DNA of 64,000 nucleotides, from positions 112,645-176,644 of the forward strand of contig JACRLZ010000001.1 in assembly GCA_016235125.1 (NCBI GenBank), read 5' to 3'. The position numbers and the translations under genes are program-made. This document shows, piece by piece, positions 46,113 to 55,356 of the stretch (position 1 is its first letter; every line of letters begins with the position of its first letter). Below the pieces are notes generated by a model. The model made no database searches. It was not told where the DNA came from and worked only from the letters and a program-made list of their open reading frames with translations. Source of the stretch: Sphingobacteriales bacterium. Lineage in GTDB: Bacteria; Bacteroidota; Bacteroidia; Chitinophagales; Chitinophagaceae.

Positions 46113-47480
46113 TTATAAATGCTTGTCTTCTTCTTCTTTAAACAAATCAATGATCCTGTCTTTGAATTTGCTCCAGAAGCCGGTCAGGTTTTTCCTCCTT
46201 ACTGTTGCATCAACAGTTTCTGGTTCGGCTACCTGTGCTTCCGCTTGTTCATTTTTCTTTAATGCATCGGGCACTTCCACTTTTTTGTATTCTCTTTCAA
46301 ACTCTTTCCGGTTGTGTTCATAATCATCATAGCCTTTCAGGATAAGACCGATACAGGTGGAGTAAGTGGGTTTCGCCAGTTCTTCGATATGGCCTGCGGC
46401 AAGATGCTCGTTGGGAAAACCAATTCTTGCATTTAGGCCGGTTACATATTCAGTAAGCTGTATGAGATGTTTCAACTGAGAACCCCCTCCTGTAAGAATG
46501 ATGCCACCATTCAAAGCTTTGTTATCCAAACCAACTTGTTTCAGATGATAAGTAACAAAATCCATTATCTCACTCATACGGGCCTGGATGATGTTGGCCA
46601 GGTTTTTTACACTGATCTCTTTGGCAGGCATGCCTCTCAATCCCGGGATAGTGATATAAGCATTTGCTTTGGCTTCATTGGCCAGTGCACTTCCGAACTG
46701 AACTTTCATTTGCTCAGCTTGAGTTTTTAAAACTCCCAAACCGGTTTTGATATCATTGGTGATATTCTCACCAGCAAATGGAATAACGGCTGTATGTTTT
46801 AAAATGCCTTCATAGAAAACAGCAAGGTCAGTGGTACCACCGCCAATATCAACAATTGCAACACCGGCTTCCAGGTCTTCCTGCCCCATTACTGCTGAAG
46901 ACGAAGCGAGGGGTTGCAACACCAGGTCTTTGGTATGCAAGCCTGCTTTCTCCACACTACGATTAATGTTTTTAATCGCATTCTTATCGCCGGTGATAAT
47001 ATGGAAGTTGGCGCCGATCTTCACACCGCCATAACCGATCGGGTTGGGAATGTTCTGGAAATTATCAACCGTAAATTCCTGGGGTATCACATCAATGATC
47101 TGGTCGCCGGCAGGAATGTAAGTTTTATACTGATCATCTATCAGCTGATCGATTTCCTTTTGTGTTATTTCTTCATCCGTCTTCTGGCGAACAATATCGC
47201 CACGGGTCTGCAGGCTTTTGATATGATGGCCTGCCACACCTACATACACTTCTTTGATGTCAAGGTTAGGATTAGAAGCGAAACAATTTTCCAACGCCGT
47301 TTTAATGGCCTTGATGGTTTCATCAATGTTAAGCACCTGGCCATGCTTCACCCCATTGGAGTTGGCTTTGCCAAATCCAAGTATTTCCAGTTTGCCAAAC
47401 TCATTTTTACGTCCGGCAATTACTGCGATCTTGGTTGTACCAATGTCCAGACCGACAATAATGGGTTGCTCGTTGTTCAT
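46113..47480 (-). CDS. ftsA: Cell division protein FtsA
   Basis: Actin-like ATPase tethering FtsZ to the membrane. The 455 residues begin with the phosphate-1 motif VGLDIGTTKIAVIAG and include VDIGGGTTDLAVF (phosphate 2) and GGIILTGGGSQLKHL (adenosine motif). The C-terminus carries an amphipathic helix (LTGFWSKFKDRIIDLFKEEE) for membrane attachment, preceded by a charged linker. The spacing to ftsQ is 48 bases and to ftsZ 160 bases. Confidence 0.96.
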   Translation of the reverse strand: MNNEQPIIVGLDIGTTKIAVIAGRKNEFGKLEILGFGKANSNGVKHGQVLNIDETIKAIKTALENCFASNPNLDIKEVYVGVAGHHIKSLQTRGDIVRQKTDEEITQKEIDQLIDDQYKTYIPAGDQIIDVIPQEFTVDNFQNIPNPIGYGGVKIGANFHIITGDKNAIKNINRSVEKAGLHTKDLVLQPLASSSAVMGQEDLEAGVAIVDIGGGTTDLAVFYEGILKHTAVIPFAGENITNDIKTGLGVLKTQAEQMKVQFGSALANEAKANAYITIPGLRGMPAKEISVKNLANIIQARMSEIMDFVTYHLKQVGLDNKALNGGIILTGGGSQLKHLIQLTEYVTGLNARIGFPNEHLAAGHIEELAKPTYSTCIGLILKGYDDYEHNRKEFEREYKKVEVPDALKKNEQAEAQVAEPETVDATVRRKNLTGFWSKFKDRIIDLFKEEEDKHL

Positions 47481-47528
47481 AGTATTTGTTTTTAGTTGTT
47501 TGTTTATTGAATCAAAATCATTTCTTGT

Positions 47529-48665
47529 TTAATTATATCCGCCATTTTCATCTTCAACCGGTTTTTCAGGCATTACAGCTTTGGGTCGTTTCTTCTCCTC
47601 CTTTTTTGGCTTATCCGTTTTCCTTTTTTGTTCGGATGAACCGGTAAGTTCAGCCTGCCCGCCACTCTTTTCAGAGATGGCGGGAGTTGAAATGCTCAGG
47701 CCGGGGTTGGGATTGAGTTTGTGCTCTGGGTTTTCATTATCGTTTGACAGCACAGCATCTGATGAATCAATTTCATAATTATCATATGCCTGCTTAGTTT
47801 TTATCAGCGCATCGTTTTGTCCTTCTATTGACTGCTTCAGTAATTTTTCAACATTTCTTCTTAACTGGATGGAATCGATCCGGGGATCGCCTGCATATTT
47901 TGATACCAGTACCTGTCCTTTATACTGCACATCAATTACTTTATACTTATCAAATCCTGTTTTGCTTAAAACCTGCTGATAAAAGATCATCAGCCTTCTG
48001 AATTTCTGATCAATATTGTCTGCATTACCCAGCTTCACAAGATGATTGCCCACCAGCGGTATCATTTCAAGTTTTTTATCCGTCGTTAAATCCACCTGTG
48101 CCACCTGCGCCATCCAAAAAGGATGATGAACAATATAAACGGCCACTTCTTTTACATCATTGAGCAATGAACTGTCTTTTGAAGTCAAAGTTTTTCTTTC
48201 AGGAAAGCCTGTGAAGACAGGCACTCTTGCACTTAGTTTGTCAGACAGGGGTAAGATTTTTCCTGTGCTGTCCAGATAAAATGAACTGTTTCCGGTTGTG
48301 AAAATTCTTGCTACAGGTTCTCTTTCATTGATAGTTACATGCAGCGCATCTTTGTTATCAAAATACAATTCAGCATCCCTGATCCATGTATTTTTTTCCA
48401 GCATGCTTTTCAGATCATGAAGTTTAAATGATGACACCTGTTCTCCTTTGATATTTCCATTCGTTGCCTTCATCAGCATTTGCTCCACATCATTTCTGTC
48501 AATAAATAAATTCTCCTGTTCCCCTTTGATAACAATTGTATATCCACTGCATTGGCCTTTATTCTTTTTGTTGATGGCGGCCATCAGCAGGATAAACATG
48601 CCGCCTCCGATACATAACCAGATAGTTATGAATAAAATTTTCCGTATCGTTTTCTTTGCGTTCAT
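47529..48665 (-). CDS. ftsQ: Cell division protein FtsQ
   Basis: Divisome protein with one N-terminal membrane helix (about residues 8-30) and a periplasmic POTRA-like domain starting at YTIVIKGEQENLF, followed by a beta domain (WIRDAELYFDNKDALHVTINE). At 378 residues it is longer than E. coli FtsQ (276): the last 90 or so residues form a low-complexity tail rich in K, E and P (KPKKEEKKRPKAVMPEKP). It sits between murC and ftsA, as expected for ftsQ. Confidence 0.9.
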   Translation of the reverse strand: MNAKKTIRKILFITIWLCIGGGMFILLMAAINKKNKGQCSGYTIVIKGEQENLFIDRNDVEQMLMKATNGNIKGEQVSSFKLHDLKSMLEKNTWIRDAELYFDNKDALHVTINEREPVARIFTTGNSSFYLDSTGKILPLSDKLSARVPVFTGFPERKTLTSKDSSLLNDVKEVAVYIVHHPFWMAQVAQVDLTTDKKLEMIPLVGNHLVKLGNADNIDQKFRRLMIFYQQVLSKTGFDKYKVIDVQYKGQVLVSKYAGDPRIDSIQLRRNVEKLLKQSIEGQNDALIKTKQAYDNYEIDSSDAVLSNDNENPEHKLNPNPGLSISTPAISEKSGGQAELTGSSEQKRKTDKPKKEEKKRPKAVMPEKPVEDENGGYN

Positions 48666-48681
48666 TTTTTTCTCCGGGCTA

Positions 48682-50079
48682 TTATAAATTCCTCAATATA
48701 TCTTTTATCGGTTCTACCAGCATATCAATATCTCCTGCTCCTGCTGTAATCAATATTTCCCCAAATTCCCTGTTCACTTGTCCTGCATATTTTTTTTCAA
48801 GCCAGCTCATTAAATCTTCTTTTGTCATGACACACACATTCCTGTTTTCCATTTTATCTGCAATCATTTCACTGCTCACTTCTGCAATCGGTAATTCCCT
48901 TGCAGGATAAATCGGCAACAAAATGATTTCATCAGCAAGGCTCAACGCTTCAGCAAAACCAATGGCCAAATCTCTTGTTCTTGTATACAGGTGTGGCTGA
49001 AATATCACTGTACACTTTTTTTGTCTGAATAATGTTTTTGCTCCGTTGATCAATGCTTTCAGTTCCTGGGGATGGTGAGCATAATCATCAATAAACACAA
49101 GTCTGTTGTTTTTAACGATATACTCAAACCTCCTCATCACTCCCCTGAAATTTTCCACAGCCTGCTTTATCTTCTCATCATCTATTTCCAAAGAACCTGC
49201 CACTGCTATAGCTGCCACTGCATTTTCCACATTATGCATCCCGCCCATATTCAGCTTCACATTTTCAATCAATTTATCTTTTACCTGCACATCAAATTCA
49301 TAACTACCACTTACCATCCTGATATTCGCCGCATATACATCAGCGCTTTCATTCTGCAGGCTGTATGTGATATGCTTCTCAACTTTTAATTCCCTTCCTC
49401 TTTTCAACCCGAATTGGCTTATCAGCAGCCCTCCGGGTTTTACTTTTCTGCTGAAATCAATGAAAGCCTGTTCCATCGCTTCGGCGGTACCATATATATC
49501 CAGGTGATCAGCATCCATCGCTGTGATGATGGCCACATCAGGATTTAATTTTAAAAAACTTCTGTCATACTCATCAGCTTCCACCACACTTACATTTTTT
49601 TCACTTCTCCAAAAGTTAGTCCCGTAATTCACTGCAATGCCACCGAGAAAAGCATTACATCCAAACCCACTATCTCTCAACAAATGAGCAATCATCGTAG
49701 TGATTGTTGTTTTGCCATGTGTGCCTGCTATACATATATTAAAAGAACTTTTTGTTATCATCTCCAGTACATCGCTCCTCTTCACCACCGTATATCCAAT
49801 CGTTCTGTAATAATTCAGTTCTATATGCTCTGCCGGAATTGCCGGCGTATAAACCACCAGGTCAACTTTCTTTGGGATCAGGTCAATATTCTCTTCATAG
49901 TGAATATCGATTCCTTCGTTCTCCAGTTCTCTTGTCAATGCAGTGACAGTTTTATCATATCCACTCACTTCCATCCCCCTGCTTTTAAAGAACCTTGCTA
50001 TTGCACTCATGCCTATTCCCCCGATACCAATGAAATAAACAACCTTAATATCAGCCAGTGATTTGTTCATTTCATTCAT
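48682..50079 (-). CDS. murC: UDP-N-acetylmuramate--L-alanine ligase MurC
   Basis: Adds L-alanine to UDP-MurNAc, the first peptide step of murein precursor synthesis. The 465 residues show the Rossmann start YFIGIGGIGMSAIARFF, the ATP loop IAGTHGKTTITTMIAH, the Mur-ligase DEYDRSFL region and DDYAHHPQE. It starts at ATG 50079, with another ATG 9 bases in. The gene lies 117 bases after murG's stop, a gap filled with palindromes. Confidence 0.97.
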   Translation of the reverse strand: MNEMNKSLADIKVVYFIGIGGIGMSAIARFFKSRGMEVSGYDKTVTALTRELENEGIDIHYEENIDLIPKKVDLVVYTPAIPAEHIELNYYRTIGYTVVKRSDVLEMITKSSFNICIAGTHGKTTITTMIAHLLRDSGFGCNAFLGGIAVNYGTNFWRSEKNVSVVEADEYDRSFLKLNPDVAIITAMDADHLDIYGTAEAMEQAFIDFSRKVKPGGLLISQFGLKRGRELKVEKHITYSLQNESADVYAANIRMVSGSYEFDVQVKDKLIENVKLNMGGMHNVENAVAAIAVAGSLEIDDEKIKQAVENFRGVMRRFEYIVKNNRLVFIDDYAHHPQELKALINGAKTLFRQKKCTVIFQPHLYTRTRDLAIGFAEALSLADEIILLPIYPARELPIAEVSSEMIADKMENRNVCVMTKEDLMSWLEKKYAGQVNREFGEILITAGAGDIDMLVEPIKDILRNL

Positions 50080-50108
50080 TGTTTCACTTCAACAGTTCCC
50101 ATTTTCAT

Positions 50109-50162
50109 CCTGCCCGCCATGCCTGCAGCAGGTAAACCGGCATGCAGGTCCCCTAAAGGGGA
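50109..50162. repeat. Palindrome cluster between murC and murG
   Basis: Contains CCTGC/GCAGG and GCATGCC/GGCATGC type pairs (about 50109-50148), then CCCC-TAAA-GGGG (50150-50161). It joins the CCTGCC and CCCC/GGGG palindrome types within one spacer of the dcw cluster. Confidence 0.6.
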
Positions 50163-50195
50163 GTTTCATAAGGACAGTATTGCTTGTGCTCAGCG

Positions 50196-51284
50196 TTAAA
50201 TAACCTTCATAATTTCTTCTGCTATTCTCCTGTCTGCATTAATGATCGCCAGTCTTGCTATATTTTTTCTCAATTCTTCCTGCTTTGCTTCATTCTTCGC
50301 AAGTTCAGTTATCATCGGCACTACTTTTTTCATTACTTCACTGTCCTTCACCATTAGTGCTGCATTTCTTTTCACCAACTGCATTGCATTCACTGTTTGA
50401 TGATCTTCGGCTGCAAACGGATAAGGAACAAATAAAACCGGCTTTTTCACCACACACAATTCAGCCACTGTCATTGCCCCGGCTCTTGCCACCACTATAT
50501 CCGCTGCTGCGTATGCATATTCCATTTGCCTGATAAAATCATTTACCCAAACTCCCTGCCTGTCAATGGTTCTTTCTTTTGCTTTTGCTGAATAAGGTTT
50601 TCCTGTTTGCCAGATAAGCTGTAAGCCATTATTCAGCAGTTCATCCAATCCGGCATCAATTGTTTCGTTGATGGATCTGGCGCCAAGGCTTCCTCCAACG
50701 ACGAGAACTATTTTCTTTGCCTCATCCAGCGAAAAGAATTTTATTCCTTCGCTTCTTGTCACTGTTGTTTCTGCTATCTCTCTCCGCACGGGGTTTCCCG
50801 TTACCATTATTTTTTCAGCCGGAAAAAACTTTTCCATTCCCTCTGTACCGGTAAAAATCTTTGTAGCTTTTTTCCCAAGCATTTTGTTTGACTTTCCGGC
50901 AAAAGAATTTGACTCATGGATAAAAGTTGGAATTCCTTTTGCCTGCGCCGTTCTCAAAACCGGATAGCTGGAATAACCACCTACGCCTATCGCCGCATCC
51001 GGTTTGAACTGTTTAAAAATTTTTCTTACCTGCAAAAGACTTTTCACCAGTTTTAATGGTAAACCAATGTTTTTAATCAAAGAGCTCCGGTTGAACCCTG
51101 CTATATCCAATCCTTCTATTTTATATCCTGCCTGCGGCACTTTTTCCATTTCCATTCTTCCTTTCGCACCTACAAACAATATTTCAATTGAACTATCAAT
51201 CTTTTTCAATGCATTGGCAATCGCTATTGCCGGAAAAATATGGCCGCCTGTTCCGCCTCCCGCTATAATCACCCGTTTCGCCAT
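50196..51284 (-). CDS. murG: UDP-GlcNAc:undecaprenyl-PP-MurNAc-pentapeptide transferase MurG
   Basis: Makes lipid II from lipid I at the inner face of the membrane. The 362 residues have the GT28 glycine-rich loops IIAGGGTGGHIFPAIAIA and VVGGSLGARSINE, and the acceptor/UDP-GlcNAc region RAGAMTVAELCVVKKPVLFVPYP around residues 255-280. Its start is 4 bases from the ftsW stop, indicating tight coupling. Confidence 0.96.
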   Translation of the reverse strand: MAKRVIIAGGGTGGHIFPAIAIANALKKIDSSIEILFVGAKGRMEMEKVPQAGYKIEGLDIAGFNRSSLIKNIGLPLKLVKSLLQVRKIFKQFKPDAAIGVGGYSSYPVLRTAQAKGIPTFIHESNSFAGKSNKMLGKKATKIFTGTEGMEKFFPAEKIMVTGNPVRREIAETTVTRSEGIKFFSLDEAKKIVLVVGGSLGARSINETIDAGLDELLNNGLQLIWQTGKPYSAKAKERTIDRQGVWVNDFIRQMEYAYAAADIVVARAGAMTVAELCVVKKPVLFVPYPFAAEDHQTVNAMQLVKRNAALMVKDSEVMKKVVPMITELAKNEAKQEELRKNIARLAIINADRRIAEEIMKVI

Positions 51285-51288
51285 ATTC

Positions 51289-52554
51289 TTATTTTACTTC
51301 TGTCACGGCAACTTTTCCTTCTAACTGCTCTACATTTCTTGCTACACTTAATATTATACCAATGGCGAGACAGGTAAATATGAAACTGGTTCCGCCCATA
51401 CTTACTAATGGTAACGTAACTCCTGTTACGGGAAAAAGATTTACTGTCACTGCCATATTTGCCACTGCCTGGATAGCCAGTGTAAAACTTAATCCCAGCG
51501 CCAGAAATGCACCGAATGCATAGGGACATCGTTTGTAAATCCGGATGCACCTGTATAAAAACACCAGGTAGATGAACATAATAAAAGCGCCTCCCAACAA
51601 ACCATACTCCTCAATGATTATGGCATAAATAAAATCATTATAAGCCTGCGGCAAATAGTCCCTGGTTGTACTATTGCCGGGACCAACACCGAGTACACCG
51701 CCTTTTGCTATCGCAATCTTTGCCTGGTTAACCTGGTAAGCATCATTATCTGCTTCCTTACTTCCGTACATAAAATTCTCCATTCTGCCTATCCATGTAT
51801 CCACTCTTCCGAATAAACCAGAAGAAGTCTTTTTTGCAATATCTGTTTCCTGTTCGCTATGCTTTCCATGACGGATCACTGCAGCCATTACCAGAAAAAC
51901 AATGGGTATAAGTGCAACGCCAATTGTCAGCAGTATATGTTTTGTACTCACTCTTCCGATAAACATCAGCAACAAACAACTTGCACCAAGCAGTAATCCT
52001 GTAGAAAGATTAGCCGGCGCAATCAATGCACAGGTGATAGCAACAGGTGTGATGATCGGAAGAAATCCTTGTTTGAAATCTTTTATTACATCCTGCTTCC
52101 TGCTTATCAGTCTTGCCAGGTACATGAACAAGGCCAACCGGGCAAGGTCAGATGTCTGCATCGTCATATTGATCAGGGGCAACCTTATCCATCGGCTTCC
52201 TTCATTCATCTTTACTCCAAAAAATAATGTGTAGAACAACAATGGCAACGAAATCAGGAATGCGATCTTTGCTGCTTTTGAATAGAAAGTATAATTGACC
52301 AGGTGTGCAAAATAGATAACGAAAATGCCTGCAACAATAAAAGCAATCTGCTTGAGCAGATAGATCTCTGTATTCCCCCTGTAATTCTTATACGCCAATG
52401 AACCGGTAGCGCTGTAAACCGCCAGCAAAGAAACCAGGGTCAGCAATATCACCAATGCCCAGATAACCTTATCGCCTTTTGTCTTGCTGATAAGATTATT
52501 GGCGTTGAAAGTATTCTTCAACCCGCTTAATCGTATATCTTTTGCTATCTCCAT
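51289..52554 (-). CDS. ftsW: SEDS glycosyltransferase FtsW
   Basis: Septal peptidoglycan polymerase partner of FtsI. The 421 residues include about ten membrane helices and the SEDS marks SRWIRLPLINMTMQTSDLAR, the GPGNSTTRDYLPQAYNDFIY loop and the C-terminal PVTGVTLPLVSMGGTSF. It is 6 bases from murD and 4 bases from murG. Confidence 0.95.
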   Translation of the reverse strand: MEIAKDIRLSGLKNTFNANNLISKTKGDKVIWALVILLTLVSLLAVYSATGSLAYKNYRGNTEIYLLKQIAFIVAGIFVIYFAHLVNYTFYSKAAKIAFLISLPLLFYTLFFGVKMNEGSRWIRLPLINMTMQTSDLARLALFMYLARLISRKQDVIKDFKQGFLPIITPVAITCALIAPANLSTGLLLGASCLLLMFIGRVSTKHILLTIGVALIPIVFLVMAAVIRHGKHSEQETDIAKKTSSGLFGRVDTWIGRMENFMYGSKEADNDAYQVNQAKIAIAKGGVLGVGPGNSTTRDYLPQAYNDFIYAIIIEEYGLLGGAFIMFIYLVFLYRCIRIYKRCPYAFGAFLALGLSFTLAIQAVANMAVTVNLFPVTGVTLPLVSMGGTSFIFTCLAIGIILSVARNVEQLEGKVAVTEVK

Positions 52555-52560
52555 TTATTA

Positions 52561-53901
52561 TTATAGCTCCCTGACAGCTTTTTTAAACTGGTTACCCCTG
52601 TCTTCATAATTTTTAAACAGATCAAAACTTGCACAAGCCGGGCTTAACAGCACTACATCTCCCTTGTCTGAAAAATGGAAAGCTGCGTGTACCGCTTCAG
52701 CTGCTGTTGATGTGTTTACAATAGTGCTGAGAAATTTGCTGAACGCATCATGAATCTTCCAATTGTCTGTTCCCAAACAAATGATAGCTTTTACTTTTTC
52801 TCTTACCAGGTCTTCAATCAGTGAATAATCATTTCCCTTGTCTACGCCTCCCAATATCAATACAGTAGGCCGGGTCATACTTTCTAATGCATACCAGGTT
52901 GAGTTTACGTTAGTCGCCTTACTGTCATTAATAAATTCTACTCCTCTTACTGTTGCCACATGTTCCATCCTGTGTTCAAGACTCTGAAAATTCTGAACTG
53001 CATCCCGGATCTTCTCTTTCCTTATATCCAGAATGGAAGCCGCTACACAGGCAGCCATAGTGTTATACTGGTTATGTTTTCCTTTTAATGCAAAATCAAA
53101 AACACTCATCTGGGCAAAATCCTGTCCGGTCCGCACATACATATCCCCGTCTTTAATAAAAGCTCCGTTGGGCAGTTCTCTTTTCATACTTATTGGCAGT
53201 TGGTTAGATTGAATATTGAATTGGTTTACATATTTCATAGTTACTTCATCATCGGCGCAGTAGATGAAATAATCATCCTGCTGCTGGTTCATAGTGATAC
53301 GGAATTTGCTTCTGATATAATTTTCAAATGAATAATCGTAACGATCCAGGTGGTCTTCCGTAATATTCGTCAGTATAGCTACATCCGGCCTGAAAGTTTT
53401 GATATCATCTAACTGAAAACTGCTTATCTCTGCCACATACAAGGGTTTTGGGTCAGCAGCTACTTGTCTGGCAAATGAATCACCGATATTCCCAACCAAA
53501 GCACAATCCAGTCCCGCTGTTTTGCAGATATGGTATGTTAGCGCTGTGGTTGTTGTTTTGCCATTGCTTCCGGTGATGGCAATTATTTTACTGTTGCCCT
53601 TGAACCGGTAAGCCAATTCCACTTCACTGATGATCTCAATTCCTTTTGCCCTTATCTTTTTTACTATCTCTGTCTTTTCCGGTATGCCGGGGCTTTTCAT
53701 CACTTCATCAGCATCGAAAATTTTTGACTCAGTGTGTTTTCCTTCTTCGAAATCAATACCTGCAATTTTCAGTTCGTTACGATACTCTTCTTTCAAAGAA
53801 CTTGTGTCGGAAACAAAAACATCATATCCCTGTTTCTTTGCCAGCAGTGCGGCCCCCACACCACTTTCACCTCCCCCAAGTATGACAAATCTTTTGCCCA
53901 T
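52561..53901 (-). CDS. murD: UDP-MurNAc-L-Ala--D-Glu ligase MurD
   Basis: Adds D-glutamate to the murein precursor. The 446 residues from ATG 53901 begin with RFVILGGGESGVGAALLA and contain the ATP loop AITGSNGKTTTTALTYH, NITEDHLDRY and the EFINDSKATN substrate region. The frame stays open upstream to 54033, but those residues (Cys-rich, no similarity to MurD) do not fit the family, so 53901 (or the ATG at 53913) is preferred. This leaves about 150 bases between murD and mraY with no visible feature. Confidence 0.95.
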   Translation of the reverse strand: MGKRFVILGGGESGVGAALLAKKQGYDVFVSDTSSLKEEYRNELKIAGIDFEEGKHTESKIFDADEVMKSPGIPEKTEIVKKIRAKGIEIISEVELAYRFKGNSKIIAITGSNGKTTTTALTYHICKTAGLDCALVGNIGDSFARQVAADPKPLYVAEISSFQLDDIKTFRPDVAILTNITEDHLDRYDYSFENYIRSKFRITMNQQQDDYFIYCADDEVTMKYVNQFNIQSNQLPISMKRELPNGAFIKDGDMYVRTGQDFAQMSVFDFALKGKHNQYNTMAACVAASILDIRKEKIRDAVQNFQSLEHRMEHVATVRGVEFINDSKATNVNSTWYALESMTRPTVLILGGVDKGNDYSLIEDLVREKVKAIICLGTDNWKIHDAFSKFLSTIVNTSTAAEAVHAAFHFSDKGDVVLLSPACASFDLFKNYEDRGNQFKKAVREL

Positions 53902-54052
53902 GCTGCCGGTCATGCTTTCAGCATAGTGTACGGAAATGGGTTCTTCACAAGCATTAGTTTCAATACAACTGCACCACAATTCGATTAGATCAGAAACATT
54001 CCTTTCAAAGGGACAGGATCGGTTTTTCAGCAATATCTTTTGTCAACCTACC

Positions 54053-55336
54053 TTATCTCATCTTCAGTGTTACAATACTCAACACTACCAGCAGCACAGT
54101 CACTATCCAGAATCTCGTTACGATTTTTACCTCATGAAATCCTTTTACCTGGTAATGATGATGAAGTGGCGCCTTTAAAAAAATTCTTTTCCCCACCCCA
54201 TGTCTTTTTCTCGTATATTTAAAATATCCAACCTGCAGCATTACACTTAGTGTTTCCACAAAGAATACTCCGCAGAAAATCGGCAACAGCAGTTCCTTGT
54301 GAACTATAATGGCCAGTGATGCAATAATTCCTCCCAGTGTTAAGCTTCCCGTATCACCCATGAATATTTGCGCCGGGTAAGAGTTGTACCACAAAAAACC
54401 TATACAAGCACCGATCATCGCTGCAATAAAAATGGACAACTCATCCAATCCCGGGATATACATGATGTTGAGGTAATCCGCAAAAACAAGATTGCCGCTT
54501 GCATAAGCGAATATGCCCAACAACACCCCGATAATGGCCGAAGTGCCGGTTGCCAATCCATCCAACCCATCAGTCAGGTTAGAACCATTGGATACAGCCG
54601 TGATTATAAAAATCACAACCAATATGTAAAGAACCCAGGTATAATCTCTCCACGAAGCCGGTAACAGTTTTGAATAATTGAATTCATGATTTTTCACAAA
54701 GGGTATTGTCGTAATGGGAGATTTTGATTCAACGAAATAAACTGTATCTCCACCCACATTCTTGGGAAATCTTGTTGGATCTTTTTTTGCATCCACAACT
54801 GGTCCCACATACTTTCTCCAAATCTTTACATCGCTGTTGAAATAAAGTGTTGCTCCTACCAATATTCCCAATCCAACTTGTCCAAGAACTTTAAACCTGG
54901 CGGCCAAGCCATGTTTGCTTGTCTTTTTAAATTCCTCCCCTTTTTGCTGTGCCAACCGCTTGCCTCTTAATTTCAGATAGTCATCAATAAACCCTATGAT
55001 GCCTAACCAGACTGCACTGATAAGCATTAACTGCACATACACTTTTGTCAGGTCTGCCAGCAACAGTGTTGGTATAACAATGGCAAGAATGATAATGATA
55101 CCTCCCATTGTTGGTGTGCCGGCTTTGCTTTCCTGCCCTGCCAGTCCCTCATCACGGATGCTTTCACCTATCTGCCTTTTTTGTAAGAACTTAATAAGTT
55201 TTTTACCATAGAATGTTGTGATAAACAATGAGAGCAATACAGCCATCAAAACCCGGAATGTTGTAAACTCAAAGAGACGGCTGCCCGGGAATTTTATTCC
55301 TTCCTCATTCAGCCAGTGAAATAAATGATACAACAT
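54053..55336 (-). CDS. mraY: Phospho-MurNAc-pentapeptide transferase MraY
   Basis: Membrane enzyme making lipid I. The 427 residues (E. coli: 360) have the catalytic aspartate motifs GFIDDYLKL and SNLTDGLDGLATG. The extra length is a segment around residues 165-225 (VKIWRKYVGPVVDAKKDP onward) between membrane helices, usual in Bacteroidetes MraY. It lies 20 bases downstream of murE. Confidence 0.96.
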   Translation of the reverse strand: MLYHLFHWLNEEGIKFPGSRLFEFTTFRVLMAVLLSLFITTFYGKKLIKFLQKRQIGESIRDEGLAGQESKAGTPTMGGIIIILAIVIPTLLLADLTKVYVQLMLISAVWLGIIGFIDDYLKLRGKRLAQQKGEEFKKTSKHGLAARFKVLGQVGLGILVGATLYFNSDVKIWRKYVGPVVDAKKDPTRFPKNVGGDTVYFVESKSPITTIPFVKNHEFNYSKLLPASWRDYTWVLYILVVIFIITAVSNGSNLTDGLDGLATGTSAIIGVLLGIFAYASGNLVFADYLNIMYIPGLDELSIFIAAMIGACIGFLWYNSYPAQIFMGDTGSLTLGGIIASLAIIVHKELLLPIFCGVFFVETLSVMLQVGYFKYTRKRHGVGKRIFLKAPLHHHYQVKGFHEVKIVTRFWIVTVLLVVLSIVTLKMR

Positions 55337-55356
55337 TCAGTTGCCCGGTTTACTTG

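Noticed and set aside
53902..54033. N-terminal extension of MurD
   Set aside because: The 44 extra residues do not resemble MurD, while ATG 53901 begins the conserved nucleotide-binding strand.
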